Shown here: piece after piece, positions 21,711-33,219 of the stretch
Position numbering within the stretch: the stretch's first letter is position 1
Layout: every line of letters starts with the position of its first letter
NCBI GenBank assembly: GCA_021234155.1
Contig: JAJEKV010000057.1
Coordinates: 8,708,108-8,772,107 of the forward strand
Reading direction: 5' to 3'
Length of the DNA: 64,000 bases
Source: Isoetes taiwanensis
Lineage: Eukaryota; Streptophyta; Lycopodiopsida; Isoetales; Isoetaceae
The notes under the pieces: model-generated
Seen by the model: the letters and a program-made list of their open reading frames with translations, nothing else
What the model was told of the DNA's origin: nothing
Databases searched by the model: none
Program-made: the position numbers and the translations under genes

Positions 21711-24575
21711 TTTTTTAGCACACCAGCCCTACCGGGCCTACAGCCTTTCCTCAAATTCTAGCCTATCCACGTGTAATTTCCATGTCATCAAAATCTGATG
21801 TGCCTTATTTGGGACCGTCAGATCTTTACTTTCACAAATCTAAGGCCAGGGAAATTAGAAAAGACCCCAGAAAATAGCAACGGAGATGGGAGGAGGCGCG
21901 ATTTTCCCTGAGCTCACTTCCCCAGATCCTTAGTTTTCTCTTCGTTTTCTTTCGCTTACGATTTTTCCAGAGTATCTCTGTTTCTCTGTTTGTCCGTCGC
22001 TTGCTACATTTTCCGAGTTCTATTTCTTCGGCGTACAATTCATGCTCTTTCTAGGGTTGTTGTTGGCAAAATAATTTTTGGCAGATAATCGGAATCCATT
22101 GGGTTCACAGTTTAACAAAGAAAAGGTTTGATTCTTAGGGTCGGCCCGGAAAGAGCATATCGCTTTTTGGGTTTTGGGGTCGCATGATCAGAGAGAAGCG
22201 ATTCGTGGCCTTTTGTGAAGCGGCGAGGCCGAGTTTTCGTTGGTGCAAGACAAGCCATTTCTTATCCCAAACACGCCATCGTAATCGAACTAGGTTTTCA
22301 CCGGGTGATTTAAAGAGATTTTGTTCCTCCACGGTTTGTGGCCTGTAGGGTAAGCGTAACCGCTACCCCAAAAGGAATCGGCTTTAGGAGAGTTTGTTTT
22401 GCGGCCGCAAGAAAGGTTTTGATCGGATCCTTCTCGAAGCGGTCTTGTTGATGGTCGACCGGTGCCAAGAAATCGCCAATCCGGGATCAACAATTATCTC
22501 CATGTTTTCCAATACCACGTTATGTGGACATTATTTTTTCCAAAAGAGTTGTATGTGCATGCCAACATGGGACATTTGAGGAAGCTTTGTAGCTCTTTAT
22601 AGAAATGGCTCAGAAGAATGTAGTTTTAAGAAGATGCAGTAGTTGCACATGATTTCATGCTCCATATGAAGTGCTTCTGATCCTAATTCAAAAATAAAAC
22701 TCGTGAGGACTCAAGGGTGAGGTTGCGTTCGACAGAAGGAATAATGAGTCTCTTGCTTCAGCTTCATGTCTGTTTTTCGGAATTTAAATGTTGTAGTATT
22801 GGCTGTATGAACTAGTTTTTAAATTCTAATAGGACTAGTTGTACCTTTGTTAGGATCTGAAAGTTCTAGTGAAATTGATAATCTTTGTGCTACTTGCTAT
22901 TGGTTTGATGGAATTGCAAGCAATTTAAATGTTGTAGTAGAAGATGTATGAATTAGTTTCTAATTTTCAATAGGACTACTTATTGATTATGTAATGAAAT
23001 CTGACATGGTGGCAGATGGCAGCCTCAGATGCACAGTATAAAAGAAGGTCTCGAACACTGTCAGCAAAGGAAATAGCGCATCATGTTGCATATTAGCTGA
23101 GGAATACAAAATTTGGTTCTGAGACTTCAAAGTAAGGGCTACCGCAGACTTCAAATAAGGTACAACATTAGAAAAAACAAAACTTCATTGATGATTTTCG
23201 ATCGGGCATGTACGTTCGACCCATCTTTCTTGCTTTCGGACCCATCTTTGCGGTGGAGTTTCGAATTGACACTTTCGTCATCTTCCTTCCAAGGTTGCCG
23301 CCGCCGGCTATTTTTCTTAGCAAACGTCACTCTTCATCCGAATCAAGCCCATGGGTAAGATAAAAAAAGGTTAGGCAAAATTGATTGCCGGATGGTTGTT
23401 AATTTGCATTAGTAATTGTATATATGTGCGGACTTATAACTTGCGATACCAACCGATAACTTGCTACCATCCAACTGAATTACAAGACTATGTGAAGGAA
23501 ATTCACAATTTACAATGTAATATGAAGAAGTGCGCCTTTACGGAGTTCAAGAAAACAAGAAACACAAGGTCCGTTTTTTCCTTTCAATTGCATATAACTT
23601 GGGATTATAATGCGAGGTTGAGTTCGAAATCCATTTGCTTGTTAAAGCGGTGCGAGTTCAAGTGTGTAGCTTCTTTAAAGCCTCCTGTAGTGTGGCCTCT
23701 GAAGTTGGCATTTGCTTGTCATGACTTTTTTAAATTTGATTTGTTATCAGTTGTACGCCAGAGATCGTCTAGGCATATGAATACTTTGATAGTACAACTC
23801 ATGCTCCTCCACTGTAGTTGTTATTTTTTGCAAGCATCTTTCATTGGATTGTTTATTTAGACAGCAGACAGAGATCTCCAAATTTTTGCAATGCTGCGAG
23901 TTTTTTAACCCCTTCTACTTTTTCCTTCTCAAATTGTAGGACGTTTTTGCCTTCTTGTAATTATAGATTTCTTCATCGAAGCATGATTTAATATTAGTGA
24001 CAGAACTCGCTATAACTTCATTACGGTAATTCATGCAAACAACTTACCAAGATTTATGGTTTGAAATGATCCTCCCTAGAGCAAATCTTCAACGCTATGA
24101 TGGATTCAGCAATAATTCGTGAACCAATCCTTTTCTAGGCCACAGGACCAACAACACTGCCTGAGAGCATTACAACATTGCAGAAAATGAATAAAATAAT
24201 GCAAAAGTGCACCTGCATGCCGAGCACTCTTATGCCAAGAAAGGAACAAAAAGTTCTCAGGCATGGCATTTCCTGTCAACATGTTCTTATTTTTTTATCG
24301 CATGGGACATAACACCTTAGGAGAAGGCTGTGCAAATGTCTTGTTCAGTTCATGCTAATATATTACTTTCCATTCTTTCATATTTTAGCATATGAAATCC
24401 TACAAACTATCTACAATCCTTGCCTTTGTCAGTTTGATAAGCTAGTTATGCCTGTGTCTATGGATGGATAAGCTAGTTATGCCTGTGTCTATGGAATGCA
24501 TCGTGTTTTCGTTGTTTAGCATAAGATGATTTTGGACTACCATCTGACACATTGAAGATAATAAAAGTTTGTTTG
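21711..24575. other. unannotated stretch upstream of bL12 and LRR relic
   Basis: Open frames exist (for example 23381-23860 plus, 159 codons) but their composition is that of AT-rich non-coding DNA and none matches a family I recognise. A 36-bp tandem duplication (GATAAGCTAGTTATGCCTGT...) lies at about 24437-24500. Confidence 0.4.
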
Positions 24576-24581
24576 CCTCAG

Positions 24582-24880
24582 AGATCTCAGCAATAACAAA
24601 TTCGAAGGTTCTCTTCCAACTATCCTTAAAAACCTCTCATTAATTTATACAGATATCTCCATTGTAACATGCTTAACGGACCTGAACAATGCTTAACAGA
24701 CCTGAACTTGGAAGTATGACAAGGCTCTGTTATTTGTAAGCTCAATTTTCCAAAGTTGTAAGATACCAGTAGATGCTTGGTTACTGACTGGTTTTCTATC
24801 TTGGACAGGCAGTTGAATAACAATCACTTGACTGGGCAGATTCCTCCTGAGATTGGATTTGTATTTTATCTTCAGGGCAT
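24582..24880 (+). pseudogene. leucine-rich-repeat receptor-like gene fragment (two exons)
   Basis: Two plant-type LRR units are visible. 24583-24653 reads DLSNNKFEGSLPTILKNLS; 24809-24880 reads QLNNNHLTGQIPPEIG. Both fit the extracellular LRR consensus LxxNxLxGxIPxx. The second is exactly 72 nt, bounded by an AG acceptor (24807-24808) and a GT donor (24881), matching the 72-nt one-repeat exons typical of plant LRR receptor kinases. The first starts after an AG, but the base pair expected to be GT at 24654 is TA. No signal peptide, transmembrane segment or kinase domain was found nearby, so this is an isolated relic. Confidence 0.7.
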
Positions 24881-25487
24881 GTAAACATGTTATAGAACTA
24901 CCTTTTTCACTTTATGTGGTAATCATTCTTATTGTCTTGGCATTGATATTTATTTTGAAACTATGCTAATTCAACAAAACTCTGAAACGTTGTGGTGATG
25001 AAGTAGTGCTAGTGTTGATAACCAAATAAAGCCTGGGCATCGTGTCCAGAATTGGCGGCTCTTAATTGTAACTAACTTATTTCAAAACAAACTACCAAAT
25101 GCTCAATAGATGTGAGGTTAAGAACATCTACTATTTGTATGTATATCATGGCATAGCCAGCATGTCGTGCCTTGCTTTTTGTGCACATGCCATCTAGGGC
25201 ATTGCTTTTGCTTTAAGCGAGGGGTTTGCACATTTTTTTTGACCAAGTTGCTTGATAAGTTGATCTTGCAATTACCAATTCATCTCTACTTTTAAACAAA
25301 TTGCATTCCCCTTCCCATTATTGAAACTAGGCATATGCCTTTAAATGCGATATAATGGCAAGTTGGCTATGTCCAACAGTTGAAATTCTCTAGACTAGCT
25401 TAATTTAGACCTGTAGCCAGAGTATATATCAGCAAAATTTGAGGTGGCGCACGATAAGACCGTTATATTCTCTATTTTATGATCCCT

Positions 25488-25524
<37 letters not shown>

Positions 25525-26280
25525 CTAACAACTTTAACCTTCTAAATGGCTTTGACTTTGACTTTAAATAAAGGATAAAAGATTAGCCAACAATCGCAGT
25601 CTAGTGATACCAAGCCTCAATAAAAACTTAAAAAAGTCTTACCTTGCTAAAGCCTTCTGGTGTGCCTTTTGCTAGTTTTTTTTTTTTCTTTTTTTTTTAA
25701 GGCAAGGGGACACCATGAAGGTGCCATTCTTTATATTATCAGAATAAAAAAGTACATGCATTCACAATATGGAAAGTTACTACAGGAGCATACCTCAACA
25801 TCTTCGCTTCCCATATGCTATGCTTATTTAAAACTCCTTTAAGAGTTAAGTTGGAAATATTTTAGCAAATCAGATAGCCCTCTTATGGCTTGATAAAATT
25901 AAGCACAAAAGCTTTCACAAATAACAGAAAGTATACCAGATAAAGGGACATGATTTTGTAGAATAGCCTGCCACACTGTTCCATAGAGCTGCCACTGCTC
26001 ACTGCCTAAGATCCGATCTGACTATAGACACCATAGAGGGATCTTTGATGCAATGCTGCATTGTTGGGAAAATACGGTCATCCTAAAGTTGGCTAGGCTT
26101 AGAACAAGCCCAGCCACCAAACTCCTCTCAAAATCCCGGTGCATAATATATCTCCGCATTTGGATGTCCCTAGCTCGGCATTATCATCTCAATCCATTCC
26201 TGTAAATCCAATCTGTCAAAGAACTGCCAGAATATAACTTGAGGCGCCCAGAGAATTCTCAAGATTGCAAAACTGACATT
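24881..26280. other. AT-rich stretch with poly(T) tract
   Basis: No gene recognised. A 31-nt T-run (25492-25522) could be the poly(A) tail of a minus-strand retroposed sequence, but no AATAAA in the right place was found on that strand. Confidence 0.4.
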
Positions 26281-26512
26281 AACTTAGGTTGCATTCTGCC
26301 ATATCCGCCAATGGCATTGCGCCATCGGCTAAGTTTCTTTTCCGGAACTACTACTAATCTAACAGCTGCAGTCGTTCTTGAAGTTACTCAATATTCTTGA
26401 AGATTTACCTTCGATTCTCACCATCTACCTCTCATTCCGGCGTTTCTACCCCTGATTCTGGAGATTTTACCTCTGATTCCAGAGCTCTAAGGTGCAGAAT
26501 GCAACCCAAGTT
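26281..26512. mobile_element. 232-bp inverted-repeat element
   Basis: AACTTAGGTTGCATTCTGCC (26281-26300) is matched inverted at 26493-26512, 18 of 20. The interior is rich in repeated TTCCGG / GATTCT(G/C)GAG-type motifs. A 15-bp identical terminus occurs at 21695-21709. Confidence 0.55.
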
Positions 26513-26523
26513 GCATCCACATT

Positions 26524-26632
26524 ATAAGAATGGCAGTTTACTACCCATTCCCAGGGAGTCATCCCTGCCTCCGCGCTCCGCGCGTCGGCAGGGATTCCTC
26601 CCTGGGAATGGGCAGTAAACTGCCATTCTTAT
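26524..26632. repeat. near-perfect 46-bp-arm foldback
   Basis: Left arm 26524-26569 starts ATAAGAATGGCAGTTTACT; right arm 26587-26632 is its reverse complement at 43 of 46 positions. The loop is 17 nt and GC-rich (TCCGCGCTCCGCGCGTC). The arms are too long and too perfect for chance. It may be a foldback/MITE remnant or an inverted-repeat RNA source. Confidence 0.85.
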
Positions 26633-26639
26633 ATACAAG

Positions 26640-27677
26640 CAAGGGTTTTATTAGTCACGACAAATTCTAATTTCAAACCCTAACATATATTGAAGAGATG
26701 TAAAAGGACGATTCAATTATTTCTTTCTCAACTCATCTAAACATATATAATTCTGCTTCGTTTGTGCCTTGTAATATTCGTGTCACCAAGGCACCAATCC
26801 TGACCGTCCATTTCGTAGTCATATTGGCCGTCATTCTCCACAGCATTTCGTCATGTTTCCGGTGTTCTAGGTTGGATCCAGGCAAGAATTCATGTTTCGG
26901 ATGTTTTCCTATTCTTGAATACTGCCGGATTTGATGGATCTCGGTGTTTTTTCCTGGCTCCAACTGTTTCTAGCTGTCTCGGCGCTAGCTGTTGATGATA
27001 AGTGAAAACAACTTTTCTTCGAAGCAAAGCTTGTGATTCTATATAAACCTAAATTTTTTTCCTTCTATTTTCTTTGAATGAAATGTGCTGCATCTCCCTT
27101 TCAGCGGCTGTGTAATTTTTCTACGACTGGATTTTGCGAAAGGAGCGATGGATTTATTGGAATGAATCTCAGCAAAGGTATGGGTTATAGATCTGAGATT
27201 TTAGAGAAAGAAAATGTACTCTTGCACTGAAGAAATTTGCATTGTTTGTGAGGGCATGAGATTCTTTTGATCTTCAGCTTTTTAGGGCCTGTAGCCTGCT
27301 TTTGAGCTCTAGTTTTTGAGCTAAGTCTTTGAGCTCTAGTTTTTAGAGCATGTTTGATTGCAGGAAAAGCGGCTCTGCTTCTAGCAAAACAGGGTGCAAC
27401 AGACTAGCGGAGAAGGACAGAGGAGATCCCCTCTAACGCTAGTGACTGTGAAGCTCTGTGTCGAAGGCCATAGCTATGGCTAGATCCGTCAATCCAGCCT
27501 TCACCATTCAGCCCCATAGCTGGAAAAATCAAGAACAATCACAACTTTTAGCAAATCCCTTGCAAATCCGGCCTACAAATGTCAGCTGCCTCTACCCTTG
27601 GAAATCCGGCCCCGTTATTTGTTATAATAGCCGAGCATGGATTGACCCCTTCTTCAGTCAGACGCATTTCCATTCCA
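26640..27677. other. left half of sequence split by the copia insertion
   Basis: No gene recognised. The sequence up to 27682 and that after 32576 were contiguous before insertion, as shown by the ATATC duplication. Short frames on either strand are not conserved with anything I know. Confidence 0.4.
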
Positions 27678-27682
27678 ATATC

Positions 27683-27854
27683 TGTTACGAGCCCTAAAGC
27701 TATGGCTACTAATCAGAACCTAATTATAGAGACTCCATAAGTTTAGGAAGAAGTTGGAGGGAACCGACTATTCTTCCTCTGTATATATTTTTAGCCCAAT
27801 ATCATGAACGCGGTTATTTGTGTTCTCTATTATCTGTTTGTGCGTTTTGTCTCA
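27683..27854 (+). repeat. copia 5' LTR
   Basis: 172 bp, begins TGTTACGAGCC and ends TTTTGTCTCA. TATATATTT near 27780 is a candidate TATA element. Confidence 0.95.
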
Positions 27855-27867
27855 TGGTATCAGAGCC
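27855..27867 (+). promoter_or_regulatory. copia primer-binding site
   Basis: TGGTATCAGAGCC, a perfect initiator tRNA-Met complement, immediately after the 5' LTR. Confidence 0.95.
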
Positions 27868-27951
27868 AAGTTCATCAGATTAGAGATATAACCGGCGGCC
27901 ATAGCCCAGGATAAAAAGCAACAGTGGTCAGACGTCAATCTAGCAGTAACA

Positions 27952-28900
27952 ATGTCTTCCAATTTACAGATTGACCTGAAAAGTCTGGATAAATTGGACA
28001 GGAACAATGCTAGATACTGGTTCTGGAGAATGCAGAGCATTCTTGAAGAGAGAGATTGTTGGGGAGTGGTCAATGGGGATGAACCATGTCCCGATGAGAA
28101 AGAAGATGATGAGTATTCATCTGAGGAGGAAGATGATGAAGGGGAAAGCAGTAAGATTCCAAAAGCAAAGAAGAAGACAAGAAAGAAATCACGGAGAGAT
28201 GATGAGTGGAAGAAAAAGACAATAGAGCCAAAACCACTTTGATTTTGGGCTCAAAGATGATCAAATTCCATTAGTGCTGTCTTCAAAGATCTGCAAAACA
28301 TGGATGGGAATGTTTGAAAGCCACATTTAAGCGAGTTATACTTCGAAAAGTTTTATCTTTGGCGTAAATTCTTCTCTGCAAAAATCTTTGGACCATGAGG
28401 ATCCGGTGACCATATCAGCAAGATGCAGTCCTTAGCTACTCAACTAGGGGCACTTAATCATCGTGGTGAAAGATGATGACCTAGCTATGGCAATTTTGGC
28501 GGTCTGCACGCACAATACAAACCATTGAAACAAACTTTTGGATGTCATGAAGGAAAACTCAAATCGGTTCTGCGGTGATTGGAGCAAGGCTACAAGCTTC
28601 TCACATAGAAGCTCAAGAGGTTGAAGAGGCTAACTTTGCTAAAACAGTAAAAGGCCAAACAAAAGGTGGAAGAAGGGAGCCTCCTACATGTTATAAGTGT
28701 GGAGACATTGGGCATATTGCTTTTCGGTTTTGTAATACCACACCAACGAGAGTCTTCGAAGGTAAAGGAAAGATTGGAGAAGCAAAGAAGAAACTAGACA
28801 AGAAAGACAAATCTCGTGACGGAAGGAAATGGTCCAATCACGAAAACCGACCACTGTTGCTTTCAAGATGATGCACATGGGGAGTGAATCAAGCGAAGAA
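27952..28900 (+). pseudogene. copia gag, frameshifted
   Basis: The ATG at 27952 opens LDRNNARYWFWRMQSILEE, a typical copia gag N-terminus (NY..W...M...L). The frame enters an acidic, then Lys-rich tract and stops at 28242. Gag-type sequence resumes in other frames; the nucleocapsid zinc knuckle CYKCGDIGHIAFRFC is at about 28689-28733. Its last spacing is five residues instead of the usual four (CX2CX4HX4C), so the knuckle itself may be altered. It would package the element's RNA if intact. Confidence 0.8.
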
Positions 28901-29119
28901 GAGGCCGCGGCCTCCATGGCAATCCATGATTGTGAAGATGAGGAACTGGGCCACACTCACGAATGGAAGAAGTTTCTTCAAACAAGATGGAATCATTGCC
29001 TAGATGATCAAGACAATGATCTTTCATACTGCTATTCATCAGTAGTAGCCAGAGAGCATCTAGCTGAGACTGAGAAGGATATCTCAGATGATGAGGTAGC
29101 AGTAGTAGCCTTAGGGGCA

Positions 29120-30700
29120 GAACATGAAGCAGACACAGGTCGTGTTTGGGTGCTGGGATTTGTGGAGCCACTCATACCATGACATTCCAAATGCCATGGC
29201 TGAAAAATGTCTATCAAGCAGCTCCTGACAAATATGTGAATGGGATAGCCACCAAGTTGAAAATTGAGGCATATGGCACTCTGGAGTTTCAGCTTCAAGA
29301 TCAAATGAGAGAATTGCACAAAGTTTTGTATGTTCCAAAGCTAAAAAGGAACTTACTGTCACTCTCTCGAATCAGCGATGTAGGAGTTGACACAAAAATT
29401 CAATCAAAATCAGCATTACTTCTAGATGCTAGTAATGTTGTCCTTGGAGTGGGAAGAAGGAGAGGTTTTCTATATGAGTTTGAGGAGGACACAAGTCAGG
29501 CTTTTCAAGCTGAAGCAGGTCTAAATCAAATGCAGTTGTGGCACCTTCGTCTGGGGCACATTAACGAGACACGTCTCAAACTTCTTCAAACAGCTAGCAT
29601 GGTAGATGGACTGAACCTAAATCTGAAGCAACATCTCGCTCTTTGTGAAGGATGTGTCTTGGCAAAGCAAACACAAGGAGCAAGGCCAAAATCCAAAGGG
29701 ACCAGAGCTCGGGAGCTTCTTGGCTTAGTGCATTTCGATGTTGCATCAATGGGTAAGCCCACATTTAATGGTTTTCTTTACTTCTTGATTCTAGTAGATG
29801 ATTATTCGGATATACTAGCATATGTCTTATGAAAACTAAAGATGAAGTGTTTGAGCTTTTAAGCAATGGAAGAAGCAAGCGAAGTTGCCACTAAACATGT
29901 TCTCGTGTCTAAGAAGATGTGATAATGCAAAAGAGCATTTATCGGGCAGCTTTACCTCTTTTCTTCAAAGTCTAGGGGATCCACCAAAGAATTGATTATT
30001 CCATATGAACATCATCATAATGGAGTAGTAGAACGAAAAATTCGCACTATTAAGGAATGTGCATGGAGCATGATAAAGCATGCGCAATTGGCAGATAATT
30101 TCTGGGGTGAGGCAGTGCTAAGTTAAAGATATTTACAAAATAGAGCCCCTACACCGATCAAAAGGACAAAACACTGAAGTGTGGACTGGGAGTAAGCCTA
30201 ACGTTACTCATCTAAAAATATTTGGGAGTCCAGCATATGTCCATATATCCTCTGAAATTAGGACAAAAGCTGAGGACCATGCTAAACGGGCTATTTTTGT
30301 GGGATACTGTTCAGACAGTAAAGGCTATCGCCTGGTGGATGCTAAGACTAGGAAACTGTTAAAGGCAACCTCAGTAACATTTGAAGAAGATGCCTTAGCA
30401 GTCAAGGATAGATTCATATCGTCTTGCGATCCACATTTGTTTAGATCAGTCAAGATCCACCGCAATCGGCTAGCTTTACCATGCTCTTCCCCCTTGGCAC
30501 CCGGAACTCCAGTTCGAAATGAAGCAGCGTCAGTTCCACAGTCATCTTCTGATTCACATGAGGAGCATTCAGGAGATTCGGGAGGATGCTCTACACCTTT
30601 GACAGTCCCACCTTCAGAAGATTTTAATGTAAGGAGGTCCTCACGCACACCATGTCCTACTCAAAAATGGTTGGAGTACAAAAAAGGTCTCTCATTTTAG
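29120..30700 (+). pseudogene. copia protease-integrase region, frameshifted
   Basis: At 29145-29175 the retropepsin active-site region is visible as GICGATHTMT; the catalytic Asp triplet is out of frame. The DNA is consistent with one-base gains in a G-run and a T-run at the D-(S/C)-G position. The pre-integrase HHCC domain follows (LWHLRLGHINETRL, LCEGCVLAKQ) and the integrase core start (FDVASMG, LILVDDYS). A shift near 29825 moves frames. NGVVERK near 30025 carries the third catalytic acid; FGSPAYVHI and GYCSDSKGYR near 30220-30340 are the integrase C-terminal region. At least three frame breaks are needed to read through. Confidence 0.85.
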
Positions 30701-30779
30701 CCCTTGCAGTCACCATGAAAGTCTCAAGGGCACCGGGTGGCGAGGAGAATCTAGAAGAAGTGTGTGCTAATATGGCTTT

Positions 30780-32369
30780 TTGGCAGAATTGCTTGATCCT
30801 GTTACCTATGACGAAGCAACACATGGCCCTCAAACAAGTGAATGGCGTCAGGCCATGCAGGCTGAAATCCAGTCCATGGAAGAAACTCATGCATGGGATT
30901 TAGTCCCACTACCAGCAGGCAGAAGAGCTATAGGCAGCAAGTGGGTCTTTAAGGTAAAGACAAAACCAGATGGTAGTGTGGACAAATATAGAGCTCGTCT
31001 AGTAGCTCGAGGTTTTTCTCAAACCTATGGGATAGACTATGACGAGACATTTTCCCCTGTAGCCAAATCCACATCCATTAAAGCTGTTTTAGCTCTAGCT
31101 ACACAAGAGGACTGGGAAATAGAAACCATGGATGTCAAAGCAGCCTTTCTCAATGGTGATCTCGAGGAAGAGATATTTATGAGTCAACCTCAAGGATTTG
31201 TCACTCCAGGTAAAGAAAATCTAGTTTGCAAGCTCAATCGAGCAGTTTATGGCCTTAAACAAAGTCCACGCCAATGGTATAAAAAGATTGACACTTTTCT
31301 CAGAAGTCTCGGGTATAGAAGATGTCAAACAGAATGGAATGTTTATGTGCTTTCACAGGAGGAATTTATCATCATCATTGTGGTCTATGTTGATGACCTC
31401 ATCATTACAGGTAATCTCATTTTACCTATAAACCATCTCAAAAGGCAATTGGCTCAGGCATTCAAGATGACAGACTTAGGCCCAATCCAAACCTGCCTTG
31501 GATTACAGATAATCAGAAGCAGGGAGGCAAGAACTATGCTGATTCATCAAGAAAAGGCGATAGTAAATCTGTGCAAACGTTTTGGACTGTACCATGCTTT
31601 ACCTAAGGCAACTCCAGCGGCTTTGCATTGTAAACTCACCAAGGATATGGAGCCAAAGACCGCACAGGAAATAGAAGAAATGAAAGAAGTGCCATACAGA
31701 AGTGCAGTTGGTGGTCTAATGCATATCATGATACACACGAGACCTGATATTGCCCAATCAGTGGGAGTTGCCAGCAGATTCTTACAGAATCCGGGACCCT
31801 CTCACTGGAAAGCTGTAAAACGTATCATTCGATACCTCAGAGGTACTTCGAATGAAGGTCTCCTGTTCAGACCAGATTCTAATGATCCAGAAGTGACCTT
31901 AGTTGGTTTTGTAGATGCCGATTGGGCAGGAGACCCTGATAGTAGCAGATCCACTACAGGCTTCACAATTATGCTTCATGGAGCAGCCATTACCTGGACC
32001 AGCTGTAAACAAACCAGTGTCGCTCTATCCTCGTGTGAGGCTGAGTACATGGCAACCTCTGCAGTGGTACGTGAAATATTGTGGCTGAGACAATTCTTGG
32101 ATGAGTTGGGATATACTCAAACTGATCCCTCCATCATTTATAATGATAACAAGAGCAGCATTGCTCTCACAGCTAATCCTATTCTCCACAAGAGGTCTAA
32201 GCACATTGGAATCCATCATCATTTCACTCGAGAACGTGTAGTGGATGGATCCATTCAAATGGTGCATCTTCCCACAGCTGAGATGCCAGCAGATCTTCTC
32301 ACGAAACCTTTAAGCAAGGAGGTATTTGTGTGCCATAAACTGACTCTAGGACTTAGCAATTCTGTATAA
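30780..32369 (+). CDS. copia reverse transcriptase-RNase H (open frame)
   Basis: 529 codons without a stop. Reverse transcriptase blocks are in order: AIGSKWVFKVK, KYRARLVARGFSQTYGIDY, MDVKAAFLNGDLEEEI, YGLKQSPRQWY, and the catalytic VVYVDDLIITG (about 31380-31412). The RNase H domain follows with DADWAGD, LSSCEAEYM, YNDNKSSIA and KHIGIHHH; its acidic residues are present. It copies element RNA into DNA and removes the template. Normally this is part of a gag-pol polyprotein, so the internal ATG is not a natural start. The open length contrasts with the broken upstream region. Confidence 0.9.
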   Translation: MAELLDPVTYDEATHGPQTSEWRQAMQAEIQSMEETHAWDLVPLPAGRRAIGSKWVFKVKTKPDGSVDKYRARLVARGFSQTYGIDYDETFSPVAKSTSIKAVLALATQEDWEIETMDVKAAFLNGDLEEEIFMSQPQGFVTPGKENLVCKLNRAVYGLKQSPRQWYKKIDTFLRSLGYRRCQTEWNVYVLSQEEFIIIIVVYVDDLIITGNLILPINHLKRQLAQAFKMTDLGPIQTCLGLQIIRSREARTMLIHQEKAIVNLCKRFGLYHALPKATPAALHCKLTKDMEPKTAQEIEEMKEVPYRSAVGGLMHIMIHTRPDIAQSVGVASRFLQNPGPSHWKAVKRIIRYLRGTSNEGLLFRPDSNDPEVTLVGFVDADWAGDPDSSRSTTGFTIMLHGAAITWTSCKQTSVALSSCEAEYMATSAVVREILWLRQFLDELGYTQTDPSIIYNDNKSSIALTANPILHKRSKHIGIHHHFTRERVVDGSIQMVHLPTAEMPADLLTKPLSKEVFVCHKLTLGLSNSV

Positions 32370-32393
32370 TACAGTATTCATATCAGGTTCTGA

Positions 32394-32404
32394 TTAAGGG
32401 GGTG
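32394..32404 (+). promoter_or_regulatory. copia polypurine tract
   Basis: AAGGGGGTG directly before the 3' LTR; primes plus-strand DNA synthesis in this class. Confidence 0.8.
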
Positions 32405-32576
32405 TGTTACGAGCCCTAAAGCTATGGCTACTAATCAGAACCTAATTATAGAGACTCCATAAGTTTAGGAAGAAGTTGGAGGGAACCGACTATTCTTCCT
32501 CTGTATATATTTTTAGCCCAATATCATGAACGCGGTTATTTGTGTTCTCTATTATCTGTTTGTGCGTTTTGTCTCA
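32405..32576 (+). repeat. copia 3' LTR
   Basis: 172 bp, read as identical to the 5' LTR, followed by the ATATC duplication. Confidence 0.95.
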
Positions 32577-32581
32577 ATATC

Positions 32582-33219
32582 TGAAGGTGATGGCAGAAGA
32601 CAGAAGACGGTAATGTTCTACAACAGAATGCATGGGCTAGCACATCAAGGTTCTGAGAGTTTTAATTGGAGCAATTTGATCCGGGCAGAAGGATATGAGA
32701 CATTTATAGTTGCCTCTCAAGCTCAAGGGAAGAAAGTTTTTTTTCACAATGTTAGAGACATGCACCTAAATTTCGTTAAATTATATCAGAAAGTATTAGT
32801 CAGTATCAAGTATCAGAGCTTACTATTACTAAGAGGTTATTAGTATAGTCATTATCAGAATTGGAACTTAGCGTTTGTTTGTAAAGATCAAGATTGTCAA
32901 TATATTGTGAGAATACAGATATACATTGTTGAGTCATTGGACAGAGAACAGATTGGCAGGGCCAAAAGTGAATTTCAGGTTCTATACTTTGCTTTCATAT
33001 TGGGAGCTTTTAGGCTCTTTTATTAACATCATGACCTTGATGTAGGTTATTATCAATGATCCTCTGATGTGAAATTGTGCAATATTCCTCCTTGGGAGAG
33101 TTAGGCAAATTTTGACTATGTCATGGCCTGTACAACAGAGTCTTTCTCTGTTTTTTTGTATTACTATGTATTGCATGTAATATAATACCACTGCCGTTTC
33201 TACCAAAAAAAAAAAAAAA
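32582..33219 (+). other. retroposed sequence with 15-nt poly(A)
   Basis: An open frame continues from the copia edge (SEGDGRRQKTVMFYNRMHG...), about 87 codons, unrecognised. The stretch ends in an A15 run (33205-33219). Together with the sequence left of the copia element it may be one retroposed transcript interrupted by the insertion. No family assigned. Confidence 0.35.

Larger units (their letters stand above)
27683..32576 (+). mobile_element. complete Ty1-copia LTR retrotransposon, 4894 bp
   Basis: Two 172-bp LTRs (27683-27854, 32405-32576), TGTTACGAG...TCTCA, identical as far as I can read base by base. The 5-bp target duplication is ATATC (27678-27682, 32577-32581). An initiator-tRNA-Met PBS abuts the 5' LTR and a purine-rich tract abuts the 3' LTR. 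Gene order is gag, protease, integrase, reverse transcriptase, RNase H, which defines Ty1-copia. gag, protease and integrase are broken by frameshifts and stops, while the RT-RNase H frame is open for 529 codons. Identical LTRs mean a very recent insertion, so the coding damage was either already in the template or is sequencing error. Confidence 0.95.

Noticed and set aside
23381-23860. 159-codon plus frame
   Set aside because: AT-driven composition, no motif, no conserved counterpart in the window.
26624-26660. Possible 5' end of the Helitron that ends at 34789 (TCTTATATAC)
   Set aside because: Only the first bases resemble TCTTCTTATATT, and it is preceded by T, not A.
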